Assembly: GCA_964568855.1 (NCBI GenBank)
Contig: CAZMSD010000026.1
Location: 1 to 53,844, forward strand
Reading direction: 5' to 3'
Length of the DNA: 53,844 nucleotides
Origin: CAZMSD01 sp964568855
GTDB lineage: Bacteria > CAIWAD01
Shown here: positions 28,716 to 37,803 of the stretch, piece after piece
Layout: the number at the start of each line of letters is the position of its first letter
Numbering within the stretch: the stretch's first letter is position 1
Program-made: the position numbers and the translations under genes
Notes under the pieces: model-generated
What the model saw: only the letters and a program-made list of their open reading frames with translations
Told to the model about the DNA's origin: nothing
Database searches by the model: none

Positions 28716-29800
28716 CGGCGAAACGTCGGATATCCTCGGCGTGTCACGCCGGATCGTTCCGCCGGAACTTGATTCCGGCTGCGGCGATTCTGGTCCTCGC
28801 CGTTTCGGTCAGCGGAGAGATCACGCGAACGGGGACCACGGCGGCGAATTTCCTGCTGCTGGAACCGGGGGCGGCGGCGGTTTCGCTGGGCGGGGCGGCC
28901 GTTGCGCGCTCGGGAGACGCGTCTGTGCTGTGGTGGAATCCGGCGGCGGCCAGCCACCTGGGCGCTGCCTGTGCGAGCGTCTCCACCACCCGCCTCTACC
29001 TAGGCGTGGATCACCACTTCAGCGCAGTGATCGCTCCCCTGGGCGACAACAGCGCCTTCGGATTCAGCTCGAATTTCGTCACCGTCGGAGACATGGAGGT
29101 CACCACACTGACCGAACCCGACGGCACGGGCGAGAGCTTCGACGCGGACAACCTGGCGCTGGGCCTGAGTTTCGCCAGGCGCCTGACCAACCGCGTGCAC
29201 ATCGGCCTTTCCTGGAAACTGCTGCAGGAGCGCATCTGGCTCGAGAAGGCGAGAGGCTGGGCTGTGGACCTGGGAACTTTCTACCACGTGGACGAGGCGG
29301 GGATCGCCATCGGCATGACGCTGAGCAACTTCGGACCCCGGATGCGGATGGAGGGTCCTCACCTGAGTTACTACGACGACCCGCCGGCCGATTATCCCGG
29401 GGCGCCGGACCGCCAGGTCAGCCTGATCATGGGCGAGTACTCGCTGCCCGCAGCGTTTCGCATGGGACTGAGCTGGAGGATCATGGGGGCCGGGGGTGCC
29501 TTGCTGCCCGATCCCCTGCACGGCTTAACGGCGTTCGGCGCGGTGCGCGATCGCTTCGACTCGCCGATCCGATCGAACTGGGGACTCGAGTATACTTGGA
29601 ACCGCGCCGTCGCGCTGCGCGGCGGTTTTCGCGGAAATCACGATACCGCCGGCATTTCGCTGGGCTGCGGATTCCTGGTGCCGCTGCTGGACCGACTTCT
29701 GCTGCGCTGCGACTATGCCTGGACCGATTACGGCGATCTTGGAGGCGTACAGACCTGGACCCTGACCGTCAGGGGCGCTGAGGAAGAGGTGACACAATGA
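28712..29800 (+). CDS. PorV/PorQ-family outer-membrane protein
   Basis: This is a 362-residue protein. After a leader (AAILVLAVSVSGEI) it has the family's hallmark N-terminus: TTAANFLLLEPGAAAVSLGG, then AVARSGDASVLWWNPAA. Typical barrel strands follow (FGFSSNFVTVGDM, LALGLSFARRLTNRVHIGLSWK). PorV/PorQ proteins belong to the FadL-like barrels and help release or attach sorting-domain cargo of the type IX secretion system. Here the gene overlaps the upstream cargo-type gene by 4 nt and the regulator gene downstream by 4 nt. The pairing suggests a dedicated exporter or surface acceptor for the neighbouring secreted proteins. Confidence 0.83.
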   Translation: MTAKRRISSACHAGSFRRNLIPAAAILVLAVSVSGEITRTGTTAANFLLLEPGAAAVSLGGAAVARSGDASVLWWNPAAASHLGAACASVSTTRLYLGVDHHFSAVIAPLGDNSAFGFSSNFVTVGDMEVTTLTEPDGTGESFDADNLALGLSFARRLTNRVHIGLSWKLLQERIWLEKARGWAVDLGTFYHVDEAGIAIGMTLSNFGPRMRMEGPHLSYYDDPPADYPGAPDRQVSLIMGEYSLPAAFRMGLSWRIMGAGGALLPDPLHGLTAFGAVRDRFDSPIRSNWGLEYTWNRAVALRGGFRGNHDTAGISLGCGFLVPLLDRLLLRCDYAWTDYGDLGGVQTWTLTVRGAEEEVTQ

Positions 29801-30630
29801 TGGAACGAAAAGCAGTCGGCTGCAAGCTGAAGGAATCGCTGCGTATCGCCGGCCGAAGTCCCAACTGGCTCGCGGAGCGAACGGGGATCGGCGTGCGCAC
29901 TGTGTATTCCGTTCTGAACGGCCACCACACGCCCAGTGTCGACAAGCTGCTGAAGATCTGCGAGGCCTTGAGTCTCAGCCTGGACGAGCTCTTCGAGATC
30001 GACGTGAATTCCTTTCCGCTGTTTCCCGAACCCTACCAGGAGAGCCTGACCTACGCGCAGTTCGAGTCCCGGCACTTCGGGCCCCATGGGGGCGAGCGCA
30101 TCTCGGTCTCGCGGGGCTTCAGCGTAGTCAACCAGGCCGAAGAGCTGCGCGAGTACATCCTGCGCAAGGTCTACAACCAGACGGATTCGCAGACAGAAGT
30201 CACGATGCAGGGCTTCCGCGAGCGCCTGCGAGTGATTCGCGAGCAGGAGCGCTTTCGCCTGGAGATCGTGGTGCAAAGCGAAATCATGGATTTCATTCAC
30301 CAGCGCGGTCCCTACGACGCGGTTCCCGGATACCTGATCCACGAGTGCATCGAGGGCATCATCCACCGCCTGGAGCATGATCCGCTGAGTTTCGAGTTGG
30401 TCTTCATCCCGCGCCAGTTCTTCCTGGTCAACTACGAGATCATCAACCGCGAAGTGATTCTCTTCGACCTGGGCACGGTGTTCATGAAACAGACGCATCC
30501 ACGCATCATCAAGCACTTCCTGCACGAGGTGCAAAGGATGAAAACCCAACACGCCGTGCTCTACGACCGGCAGGAGGTGGCCGAGTTCATGCGCCAGCAA
30601 CTTCAATTGGCGAAGGTGAAACGCGCCTGA
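29797..30630 (+). CDS. XRE-type regulator with uncharacterised C-terminal domain
   Basis: This is a 277-residue cytoplasmic protein. Residues about 8-65 form an XRE helix-turn-helix: LKESLRIAGRSPNWLAERTG, VRTVYSVLNGHHTPSVDKLLKICEAL in two helices, and SLDELF. The remaining 200 residues are rich in charged and aromatic residues (VSRGFSVVNQAEELREYILR, FRLEIVVQSEIMDFIHQRGP, INREVILFDLGTVFMK). They may form an effector or dimerisation domain; I do not recognise a family. Start and stop overlap the neighbouring genes, so it is made together with the receptor and secretion proteins, which fits autoregulation of this operon. Confidence 0.8.
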   Translation: MMERKAVGCKLKESLRIAGRSPNWLAERTGIGVRTVYSVLNGHHTPSVDKLLKICEALSLSLDELFEIDVNSFPLFPEPYQESLTYAQFESRHFGPHGGERISVSRGFSVVNQAEELREYILRKVYNQTDSQTEVTMQGFRERLRVIREQERFRLEIVVQSEIMDFIHQRGPYDAVPGYLIHECIEGIIHRLEHDPLSFELVFIPRQFFLVNYEIINREVILFDLGTVFMKQTHPRIIKHFLHEVQRMKTQHAVLYDRQEVAEFMRQQLQLAKVKRA

Positions 30631-32666
30631 TGCAGAGCGTCATGAACATGCCCGGGCGGGTCCTGTTGTATTACGCGCTTGCGCTGTCCGTATCGTGCGC
30701 GGCCGCCGCTTCGCTCGAACCGGACAGTCCGCCGAATCCGGGAGAGGCCTCTCGGCACACGGGCCTGGCGGCCAAGGCTCCCCCAGGGGTGCTTCATCTC
30801 TATCCTTCGGTCTTTGTCCCTCCAGATGTCCTGGATCTGCTGCACGCACGGTCCGGGGACGTGGTTCTGGTTGAGGTTCCAGGCGCGGCGCGTCAGGCCT
30901 GGATCTACGCGGCGCCCATGGCTCCGGATTCCATCGGCGTTCACCCCTGGCTGCGTGATACGCTGGGCGTCGAACCGGGGAGCGATCCGGTGACGCTTGG
31001 CCGAGCGAGGGGACCCTCCTTCGAGCCGCGGCCGATCGAGCCGTGGATGGAGGCCTATCCGGGAAACTCGGGCGAGTGGCCGGGTATCGCCGTGGGAGCG
31101 CCCCACGGGGACTGCGACCTGTACACGGGCGAGATCGTGCGCCGGATGACGGAAATCTCCGGGTTGCCCACGGCCGCGGCCTACGGTTACCGGATCTCGG
31201 GCCTGGGCCGCTGGATCGACGTGAACCGCCCCCTGGGAAAACCGCCGCGTCCCCGGGGAGGTGTCTATCGGGAGCGCGCACTCTGGGAGGAACCGCTCGC
31301 AGTGTATCATGAGTGGCAGGAACTAGTACGGGAAACGGCGCAATTGGAGGCCGGGCAACCCTTCCGCTTCTATTGCAGCTTCCACGGCCATGACCTGACG
31401 ATCCGCCACAAGGACGGCGACCGGGTCGAACGGCGCGTGGTCGAGGCCATGGGAAGCGGCTTTACGCCCGCCGAGTTGAATACGATCAAAGACTGGTATT
31501 ACGAACTGGCGGGCCGCTGTTTCGACGATCCCCCGCTGATCGTGTTCGGCAACCTGCCGGAGGACCGGATCTACGAGGTGGACGGCGTCGAGGCGAGGTT
31601 CTTCTATTCGGGCTTCGGGGCAAGGAAGTACGGCACCCTGCGACGCGACCGGGCGGAAAGGGCTCTTCACCTCGAGACCCCCAACGTGATGCGTTTCCAG
31701 CCCGAACACCGCGAAAGTACTGCGCACATCTTCGCCGAACTGTTTCGGATGATTCGCGACAGTCTGCTGGTCGAGGATGCGCTCTCCGGAGAACTTCTTC
31801 CTGCTCCGAAGGGCCATGAAGCGCCGTCCGGGATGATCGAACTGCCGGGAGGCGGTTTCAAGATGGGAGCGCCGGAGGGACGCGGCTGGTCCTGTGAGAG
31901 ACCGCAGCACCAGGTGGCTCTGCCGCCCTATCGTATTCAAGTCCGGGAAGTGACGCACGCGGAGTTCGCCGCGTTCCTGCAGCACCGGCTTGAAGAGGAT
32001 GAACTGCTGGTGGGCGGCGGCCTGGTTCGCGAACGCCGAGCGCCGGATCGAGTTCTGGCGGCGCTGGCGCCCGGAGTTCCGTTGAGTGACTTCCTGCTCG
32101 AAGAAGGACGTATCCAGGCGCGCGAAGGGCGTGGATCTTTCCCGGCCGTCTATGTCTCCTGGTTCGGCGCGAGGGCCTACGCGAAGTGGATCGGCGCCCG
32201 CCTGCCCAGCGAAGCGGAGTGGGAGATGGCCGCCGTCTGGGATCCGCGCGGGGGCGATCATGCACACGCGGGGGAGAATACGACTGCTCGCGAGACGATC
32301 AACTGCGATCACTCCGGCGATCCCTGGGAGAACGGACCCTATCCGCGTACCTGGCCCGCAGGACTGCAGTCCGGGCGAGCCGACGCTTACTCGCCGGCGG
32401 GCTGCCTGGACCTGCTGGGCAACGCGGCGGAGTGGTGCGCCGACTGGTATTCCTTCGGGTATTACAGGGAGGACCCGCCCGCGGAGGATCCGCGTGGACC
32501 GGGATCAGGGACACTGCGCAGTTGCCGGGGCGGATCCTGGGCCCAGGAGCGGGCAACCTCGACGACCAGTTTTCGCATCGGACTCGATCCCGGCGGAGTC
32601 TATCCCGACGTGGGATTCCGCTGCGCGCAGGATGTATCACGCAATCCGGAGGATGCCGGTCGATGA
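30630..32666 (+). CDS. Secreted N-formylglutamate-amidohydrolase-like / FGE-like fusion
   Basis: This 678-residue protein has an N-terminal leader (VLLYYALALSVSCAAAA). Residues about 50-120 resemble a small beta-barrel (IGVHPWLRDTLGVEPGSDPV). Residues about 150-390 look like an N-formylglutamate amidohydrolase domain: VGAPHGDCDLYTGEIVRRM, RWIDVNRP, FHGHDL and LHLETPNVMRF, with His and Asp residues placed as metal ligands. From about residue 408 there is a formylglycine-generating-enzyme fold: MIELPGGGFKMGAPEG, VREVTHAEFAAFL, VSWFGARAYAKWIGARLPSE, GNAAEWCADWY, CRGGSW and VGFRCA. The Cys pair used by true FGE after the RGGSW box is missing (TSTTSFR), so sulfatase activation is unlikely. I infer a secreted amidase or peptidoglycan/peptide-active enzyme with an FGE-like binding domain. 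Confidence 0.75.
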   Translation: MQSVMNMPGRVLLYYALALSVSCAAAASLEPDSPPNPGEASRHTGLAAKAPPGVLHLYPSVFVPPDVLDLLHARSGDVVLVEVPGAARQAWIYAAPMAPDSIGVHPWLRDTLGVEPGSDPVTLGRARGPSFEPRPIEPWMEAYPGNSGEWPGIAVGAPHGDCDLYTGEIVRRMTEISGLPTAAAYGYRISGLGRWIDVNRPLGKPPRPRGGVYRERALWEEPLAVYHEWQELVRETAQLEAGQPFRFYCSFHGHDLTIRHKDGDRVERRVVEAMGSGFTPAELNTIKDWYYELAGRCFDDPPLIVFGNLPEDRIYEVDGVEARFFYSGFGARKYGTLRRDRAERALHLETPNVMRFQPEHRESTAHIFAELFRMIRDSLLVEDALSGELLPAPKGHEAPSGMIELPGGGFKMGAPEGRGWSCERPQHQVALPPYRIQVREVTHAEFAAFLQHRLEEDELLVGGGLVRERRAPDRVLAALAPGVPLSDFLLEEGRIQAREGRGSFPAVYVSWFGARAYAKWIGARLPSEAEWEMAAVWDPRGGDHAHAGENTTARETINCDHSGDPWENGPYPRTWPAGLQSGRADAYSPAGCLDLLGNAAEWCADWYSFGYYREDPPAEDPRGPGSGTLRSCRGGSWAQERATSTTSFRIGLDPGGVYPDVGFRCAQDVSRNPEDAGR

Positions 32667-35500
32667 AGCTGACATCTTCCATCCGAACAGGAATTCTGGC
32701 AGCCGGTCTGCTGACCGGTCTGCCGGGGGACGGTATCGGCGGTCGTGATTCATGGGCTGCGGAAGTCGATACCGGGGCCGGACGGCAGGACCACGCACTT
32801 GCCGCCTGGATTGAGTATTCCGGAGACCATCCAGGCTGGAGCTGCGTTTTCGACGCGACTACTGGCGCTTCTGGGATTGCCGCCGGCCCCTCCTTTCCGA
32901 TCACGGACCATTCCTCGCCAGGAGCGGGTGAGATCGCAATCGCGGGAGAACGCTTCTTGCTGAGTCACCCCGACTTGTTTCCGGCGAGGGAATTCCGTCT
33001 GGAGGAACAGCGCCGGGTCCTCGACAACTGGCATCTGCGATTCACGCAGACAATTGATGGACTCCCGCTGCGCGACGCTTCGATTCAGCTGAGAATCAGC
33101 TCCACGGGTCGCTTGATGCTCTTTCGCGGGCATTTTCTGCGCGACACTCCCGTACACGTGCCGATTTCCGTGGACCTGGCCCGGGCCCGGATGCTGGCTG
33201 CCGATGCGGCGGGAGGGACGATCGAGGATTGGCTGCCCTCGGATCCGCCGCTGCAGGCTGAGCATGTTCTGCGCGGCGATGAGGCGCACTGGCGCGCCGT
33301 CTGGCGATTCGAGCGCATGGATGCCGGCGCAGGAGCATGGGAGCTCTGCCGCATCGATGCCGGCAGCGGTGAATTGCTGTCCCGCGAGTCGCTTGGGGAG
33401 CACTTGACCGGGACGGTTCGGGGGGACGTACAACAACTCACGCCCTGGGGACCGTATTACGACCGGCCTTTCGCGCACGAATGGGTGGAGATCGGCGACG
33501 ACATAGTCGAGGTCGACGCCGACGGTGAATTCTCGCTGGAATTCGAAGGCGAGCGCGAGCTGTGGACCGAGTTGCGCGGCGCTTACATCCGCGTCGTCGA
33601 CGAGAGCGGCCCTGAGCCCGTCCAGGAATTGAGCGTCACGGGCGAACAGCACGCGGACCTGTACTGGTCGGACGATAATTCCCAGCGAGCGGAGCGGAAC
33701 ACCTTCCACCACGCCTGGCGAGCATACGATTACCTGCAACTCCTGGAGAGCGGATTCTCAGGCCTGGACCACCTGGTGACTTTCCACGTGCGTGACACGA
33801 CGGATCACTGCAACGGATTCTGGGCGGGGAACCACGTCTACCTCTACGCAGCGGGGGACGGTTGTGCGGACTACGGCGAGATCGCGGACGTGATCATCCA
33901 CGAATACGGCCATGCTCTTTCCTACGCCCAGTACGGAGCATACTACCCCAACGGCACCGCCACGGCGGAGGCCCTGTCGGACGTGTTCGCCGCCTACGTG
34001 ACCGAGCAGCCGCTGATGGCGGCCGGAGCCTACGGTCCGGGCACCTGGGGCCGCAACCTGAACAACGACCTGGTCTATCCGGACGACCTGAACGGAGAGA
34101 TTCATCACGACGGGTTGATCCTGGGAGGCGTTTTCTGGGATCTGCGCCAGGAGCTGGGGGAGGATCGCGCGGACACGCTGTTTCACTACTGCAAGTACGG
34201 CTGTCCGGTTGAGTTCGACGACTTCCTGTTCGAAGTCCTGCTGGTGGACGACGATGACGGAAACCTGTCCAACGGGACCCCGAACGGAGCGACGATCTTT
34301 GACTGCTTCGGCCGCCATGGTATTGGCAGCGGCATGTTGCCCGCACTTGAACACACCCCTCTGGGCGACACGCAGAATACCAGCCAGCCCTACATGGTGT
34401 TCGTCCGCGTGCTTCCCTCGGCTTTCGGCGTGGATCCCGACTCACTGCGCCTGTATCACAGAAGCGAAGACGACTGGATTCAGGAAGGCTTCGAGCTGTT
34501 CACGCCGCCTAACGTGTACAGGGCGGAGATTCCCCCCTGCGAGGAGGGTTCGCTGGTCCGGTATTACATCACTGCGGTGGACAGCATCGGGCAGAGCGTG
34601 ACCTTGCCGGTGGAAGGGTCGGAGCACCCGTTCTTCTTCCTGGTCGGTTCCCCCCTGCTCGCCTTCGACGACGACCTGGAAGAGGACCTGGGATGGATCA
34701 CGGACCTCCCGGGGGACGACGCGGAGACCGGGCGCTGGGAGCGCGTCGTTCCGGTCGGCACCTGGGTGGGGGAACGACCGATCCAGCCGGCCGCGGATCA
34801 CACTGCGGACGGCGAGTACTGCTGGCTTACGGGAAACGCCCAGGCGGGCGATCCCGCGGGAGAGAACGACGTGGACGGCGGCTGCACCACGCTCTTGTCG
34901 CCGGAACTGCAGGTCGAAGGCTTGTCGCACCCGGTGATCAGCTACTACCGCTGGTGGGTCGACGACACGGTTCAGGACGACGCCCTGACGGTGGAAGCCA
35001 GCGCGGACGGGGGAGCAAGCTGGGTCCTGCTCGAAAGCGTGGGCGCCACGGAGAACAGTTGGATCCAGCGGCGCTTCCTGCTGGAGGAGTATCTGCCGGG
35101 GGCGGAAACGGTGGTCTTGCGCCTGCGGGCCTGTGACACGGGTTCGGGCTCGCTGGTGGAGGCGGCCCTGGACGACGTGCGCCTGCTGGCGCCCGACTCG
35201 ACGGAAGCGGCGGTAAGGCGGCCGGTCGAGGCGCCCGCGAGCCTGCGGCTGAGCTCGCTGTATCCCAATCCATTCAATCGGGGGACCTGGGTCGAGTTCG
35301 AACTGCCCCTGCCGTCGCCGGTAACCCTCACGGTGTTCGACCTGCGCGGCGGAAGGATTGCGACGCGTGAGCTGGGAATCCGCCGGGCGGGATCGCACCG
35401 AGTGCAGGTACCGTCCGAGGGCCTGTCCAGCGGTCTTTATCTGCTCGCGCTGGAGATTCCCGGTGAATCGGTAACACGAAAGATGCTGCGAATCAAATAG
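32663..35500 (+). CDS. Secreted fungalysin/thermolysin-like zinc metalloprotease with sorting domain
   Basis: ATG 32663 overlaps the preceding stop; the frame is open further upstream, but that part is antisense-like and lacks a leader. The 945-residue product has a signal peptide and a fungalysin/thermolysin propeptide-like region (TIDGLPLRDASIQLRISSTG). A gluzincin catalytic site follows: HEYGH with H413, E414 and H417, and the third ligand E436 in AEALSD, 19 residues later. This spacing fits families M4/M36. Beta-rich regions come next, then a MAM/jellyroll-like domain (about 680-860) and a canonical sorting domain (LYPNPFNRGTWV, VTLTVFDLRGG, SSGLYLLALE, KMLRIK). It is likely an extracellular protease feeding peptides to the receptor encoded at the head of the operon. 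Confidence 0.86.
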   Translation: MKLTSSIRTGILAAGLLTGLPGDGIGGRDSWAAEVDTGAGRQDHALAAWIEYSGDHPGWSCVFDATTGASGIAAGPSFPITDHSSPGAGEIAIAGERFLLSHPDLFPAREFRLEEQRRVLDNWHLRFTQTIDGLPLRDASIQLRISSTGRLMLFRGHFLRDTPVHVPISVDLARARMLAADAAGGTIEDWLPSDPPLQAEHVLRGDEAHWRAVWRFERMDAGAGAWELCRIDAGSGELLSRESLGEHLTGTVRGDVQQLTPWGPYYDRPFAHEWVEIGDDIVEVDADGEFSLEFEGERELWTELRGAYIRVVDESGPEPVQELSVTGEQHADLYWSDDNSQRAERNTFHHAWRAYDYLQLLESGFSGLDHLVTFHVRDTTDHCNGFWAGNHVYLYAAGDGCADYGEIADVIIHEYGHALSYAQYGAYYPNGTATAEALSDVFAAYVTEQPLMAAGAYGPGTWGRNLNNDLVYPDDLNGEIHHDGLILGGVFWDLRQELGEDRADTLFHYCKYGCPVEFDDFLFEVLLVDDDDGNLSNGTPNGATIFDCFGRHGIGSGMLPALEHTPLGDTQNTSQPYMVFVRVLPSAFGVDPDSLRLYHRSEDDWIQEGFELFTPPNVYRAEIPPCEEGSLVRYYITAVDSIGQSVTLPVEGSEHPFFFLVGSPLLAFDDDLEEDLGWITDLPGDDAETGRWERVVPVGTWVGERPIQPAADHTADGEYCWLTGNAQAGDPAGENDVDGGCTTLLSPELQVEGLSHPVISYYRWWVDDTVQDDALTVEASADGGASWVLLESVGATENSWIQRRFLLEEYLPGAETVVLRLRACDTGSGSLVEAALDDVRLLAPDSTEAAVRRPVEAPASLRLSSLYPNPFNRGTWVEFELPLPSPVTLTVFDLRGGRIATRELGIRRAGSHRVQVPSEGLSSGLYLLALEIPGESVTRKMLRIK

Positions 35501-35534
35501 GTGAACGCGGAACAGTCAAACCAGGGGAGTGATC

Positions 35535-37781
35535 ATGCGAAATCGAGCGATCTGGATCACGGTACTGACGGGATTGGCCGGACAGGTACTGGCCCAGCCC
35601 TCGCCTTCGATCATCTGCAACCAGGACTACTATAACGCATCACGCTATATCGGTGCGCGCAACAGCGCGCGGACGGTCGGCGGCTCCGTCGTCGCGGTCT
35701 TCGAGCCCGCCGGCGGCTACGTGAACCAGGAAATCTGGTACGTCACCTGGAACACGTTCTTCGACGAATGGGATCCACCTCAGCAGCTGAGCTTCTCACC
35801 GCAGGGCACCACGGGAGTTCCCGCTGTGGTGGCCGACGAAGAGGGCAACATCTGGGCGGGCTGGAAGCAACAGAACCAGGAAGGCGACCGCGACATGATG
35901 GCCGCGATCTGGGACGGCGTCGCCTGGAGCGCGCCGATGACGGCCGACGCCATCGAAAACAACGCCGGCGTGAACGCAATCGACATCGCCGCCGACGGGA
36001 CCGTGTTCAATCTTTTCAGCATCTGGAACGATCCGCCCGAGTACGCGGCGAACATCTACTCCAGCCGCAGCGCCGACGGAGGCGAGAGCTGGGTGACGGA
36101 CAACCTGACCGCGGAATTCCCCACGCCCGACTTCCTGCCGCTGAATTACCTGGACGTGGCCCTGACGCCCGACGCCGACGGTGGAATGTACGCCGCCTGG
36201 GAGGACAGGCCCTTCGACGAGAGCTGGGAAATCGTCATGTCGCACTTCGTCGACACGAGCTGGTCGATTCCCGAGGTCGTCACGCCGATCGAGGACCAGC
36301 TCGGGACCTTGAAATACGTGGACGGCTGCACGCCGGCGCCGGATGCGCAGGCGATCTACCTGATGGGGCCGGAGGACTACGCGCTTGCCGGGCACCCCGC
36401 GGCGGTGTTGAATCCGGATGAACAACGGCCCGCGTTCTCCTGCTTCTTCAACCTGCGCTACGTGGACCCGGACAGCACGCTGGACAACCTCGTGGGCGAT
36501 GTACTGGACTATTTCGGCGCCCAGCAGCCGCTGGTGGTGGATGACGACAACCGCTACAACCACGAAACACACATCCATGAATCGCTGGACCGCCTCGGGG
36601 CCGCATACGGCACGTTCGACTGCGGCGAGGACAGCACCGGAGTGGAGCAACTGCCCGAGTTGCAGGACCTGGAAAACTCGGATCTGGTGATCTGGTTCTG
36701 CGGCGACGACGGGGCCGGTCTGGCTTTCTGGAACGAAATGGAGGAGGACAACCAGACGATAATCGATTACCTGGACGGCGGCGGAAAGCTCTGGGTGATC
36801 GGCCTCGACCTGCTCTACGATCGTTACGGAGGCGGGCCGGTGGAATTCGTCGAGGGCGACTTCTGCCGCGACTACCTCGGGCTGGCCTCCTACGACGTGC
36901 AGTCCTGGGTGGATGACGGCGACGTAGGCCTCCCGCAGCTCGACCTGGCTCCCGACCAGGACCTGACGGACGAGGGACCGCTTACCTGGTCGGTTTCCGG
37001 CGCGATCCGCCAGGGCGAACCTTCCCTGGCCACAACGCCGGACGGGATGATTCACATGTGTTACGTGGAGTTGGATCACATCTGGTACATGCGCTACAAC
37101 GGCTCCGGGTGGAGCCAGCCGGTGCAAATGGACGTCTCTCCGGATACGTTGAGCTGCTACAGGCCCTGCATCACGGTCGACGAGGACTACGGGGTTTACA
37201 TCACCTGGAACCAGGAGCAGACCCTGCAGCCGCGCCTGACCAACATCTTCTACGCGGTATCTCCCGACGGGGGCTGGACCTGGAATACGCCCCAGCAGCT
37301 CAGCGAGGCGACCGAGAGCAACGACTACGGGAACTCGGTCTTCAAGGCCACCATCGGACGCAAGGTCCGACCCGAGATTCCGGACATGTTCGACGGCGGC
37401 GCGGACGTGGTCTGGGTCCAATGGAACGCTCAGTCGGAACTGGGCTACGACCTGATGTACGGGCGCATCCCCTACGCGGGCGGCGGTTCCTTCCTAGCGA
37501 ACGGCTCGGTTCGACCCGCGGCCTTTCAACTGCTGCCCAACCGGCCGAATCCTTTCAACCCGAGCACAGAGATTCGCTTCGTGCTGGACCGGCAGGGAGT
37601 CGTACGGCTGGACGTCTTCAACCTGGGCGGGGAGCTGATCGAGACCCTGGCCGAAGGACGATACGGCGCCGGAGAGCACTCCGTGGCCTGGCACGCGGAG
37701 GAAGCCCCCAGCGGGATCTATTTCTGCAGGCTGCGATCGGCCGGCGGGGAACAGGTACGAAAAATGACGCTGCTGCGTTAG
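35535..37781 (+). CDS. Secreted propeller protein with inserted amidotransferase-like module and sorting domain
   Basis: ATG 35535 has AGGGGAG at suitable spacing; 748 residues with leader (AIWITVLTGLAGQVLAQ). The N-terminal part (PSIICNQDYYNASRYIGARN to about residue 255) and residues about 480-650 (IRQGEPSLATTPDGMIHMCY, ITWNQEQTLQ, VWVQWNAQSELGYDLMYGRI) form a BNR/sialidase-like propeller. A module of about 215 residues is inserted between them (36300-36960). It contains KYVDGCTPAPDAQAIYLMGP, then VVDDDNRYNHETHIHESL, LVIWFCGDDG and DLLYDRYGGG. Asp-box motifs are degenerate, so sialidase activity is not claimed. The C-terminus is a sorting domain (RPNPFNPSTEIR, SGIYFCRLR, KMTLLR). A close paralogue lies at 41003. 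Confidence 0.8.
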   Translation: MRNRAIWITVLTGLAGQVLAQPSPSIICNQDYYNASRYIGARNSARTVGGSVVAVFEPAGGYVNQEIWYVTWNTFFDEWDPPQQLSFSPQGTTGVPAVVADEEGNIWAGWKQQNQEGDRDMMAAIWDGVAWSAPMTADAIENNAGVNAIDIAADGTVFNLFSIWNDPPEYAANIYSSRSADGGESWVTDNLTAEFPTPDFLPLNYLDVALTPDADGGMYAAWEDRPFDESWEIVMSHFVDTSWSIPEVVTPIEDQLGTLKYVDGCTPAPDAQAIYLMGPEDYALAGHPAAVLNPDEQRPAFSCFFNLRYVDPDSTLDNLVGDVLDYFGAQQPLVVDDDNRYNHETHIHESLDRLGAAYGTFDCGEDSTGVEQLPELQDLENSDLVIWFCGDDGAGLAFWNEMEEDNQTIIDYLDGGGKLWVIGLDLLYDRYGGGPVEFVEGDFCRDYLGLASYDVQSWVDDGDVGLPQLDLAPDQDLTDEGPLTWSVSGAIRQGEPSLATTPDGMIHMCYVELDHIWYMRYNGSGWSQPVQMDVSPDTLSCYRPCITVDEDYGVYITWNQEQTLQPRLTNIFYAVSPDGGWTWNTPQQLSEATESNDYGNSVFKATIGRKVRPEIPDMFDGGADVVWVQWNAQSELGYDLMYGRIPYAGGGSFLANGSVRPAAFQLLPNRPNPFNPSTEIRFVLDRQGVVRLDVFNLGGELIETLAEGRYGAGEHSVAWHAEEAPSGIYFCRLRSAGGEQVRKMTLLR
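36300..36960 (+). repeat. Shared module copy 1, order A-B
   Basis: Half A (about 36310-36520; KYVDGC, YALAGHPAAVLN, FFNLRYVDP, VLDYF) is followed by half B (about 36530-36960; VVDDDNRYNHE, LVIWFCGDDG, LLYDRYGG, QLDLAPDQ). The 29 bases at 36684-36712 are identical to 42161-42189. Confidence 0.8.
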
Positions 37782-37803
37782 TCGCAGCGGCGGGGAGCAT
37801 CCC

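Noticed and set aside
32186..32662. N-terminal extension of the metalloprotease
   Set aside because: It overlaps the FGE-like domain in another frame; ATG 32663 gives a proper signal peptide and the usual stop/start overlap.
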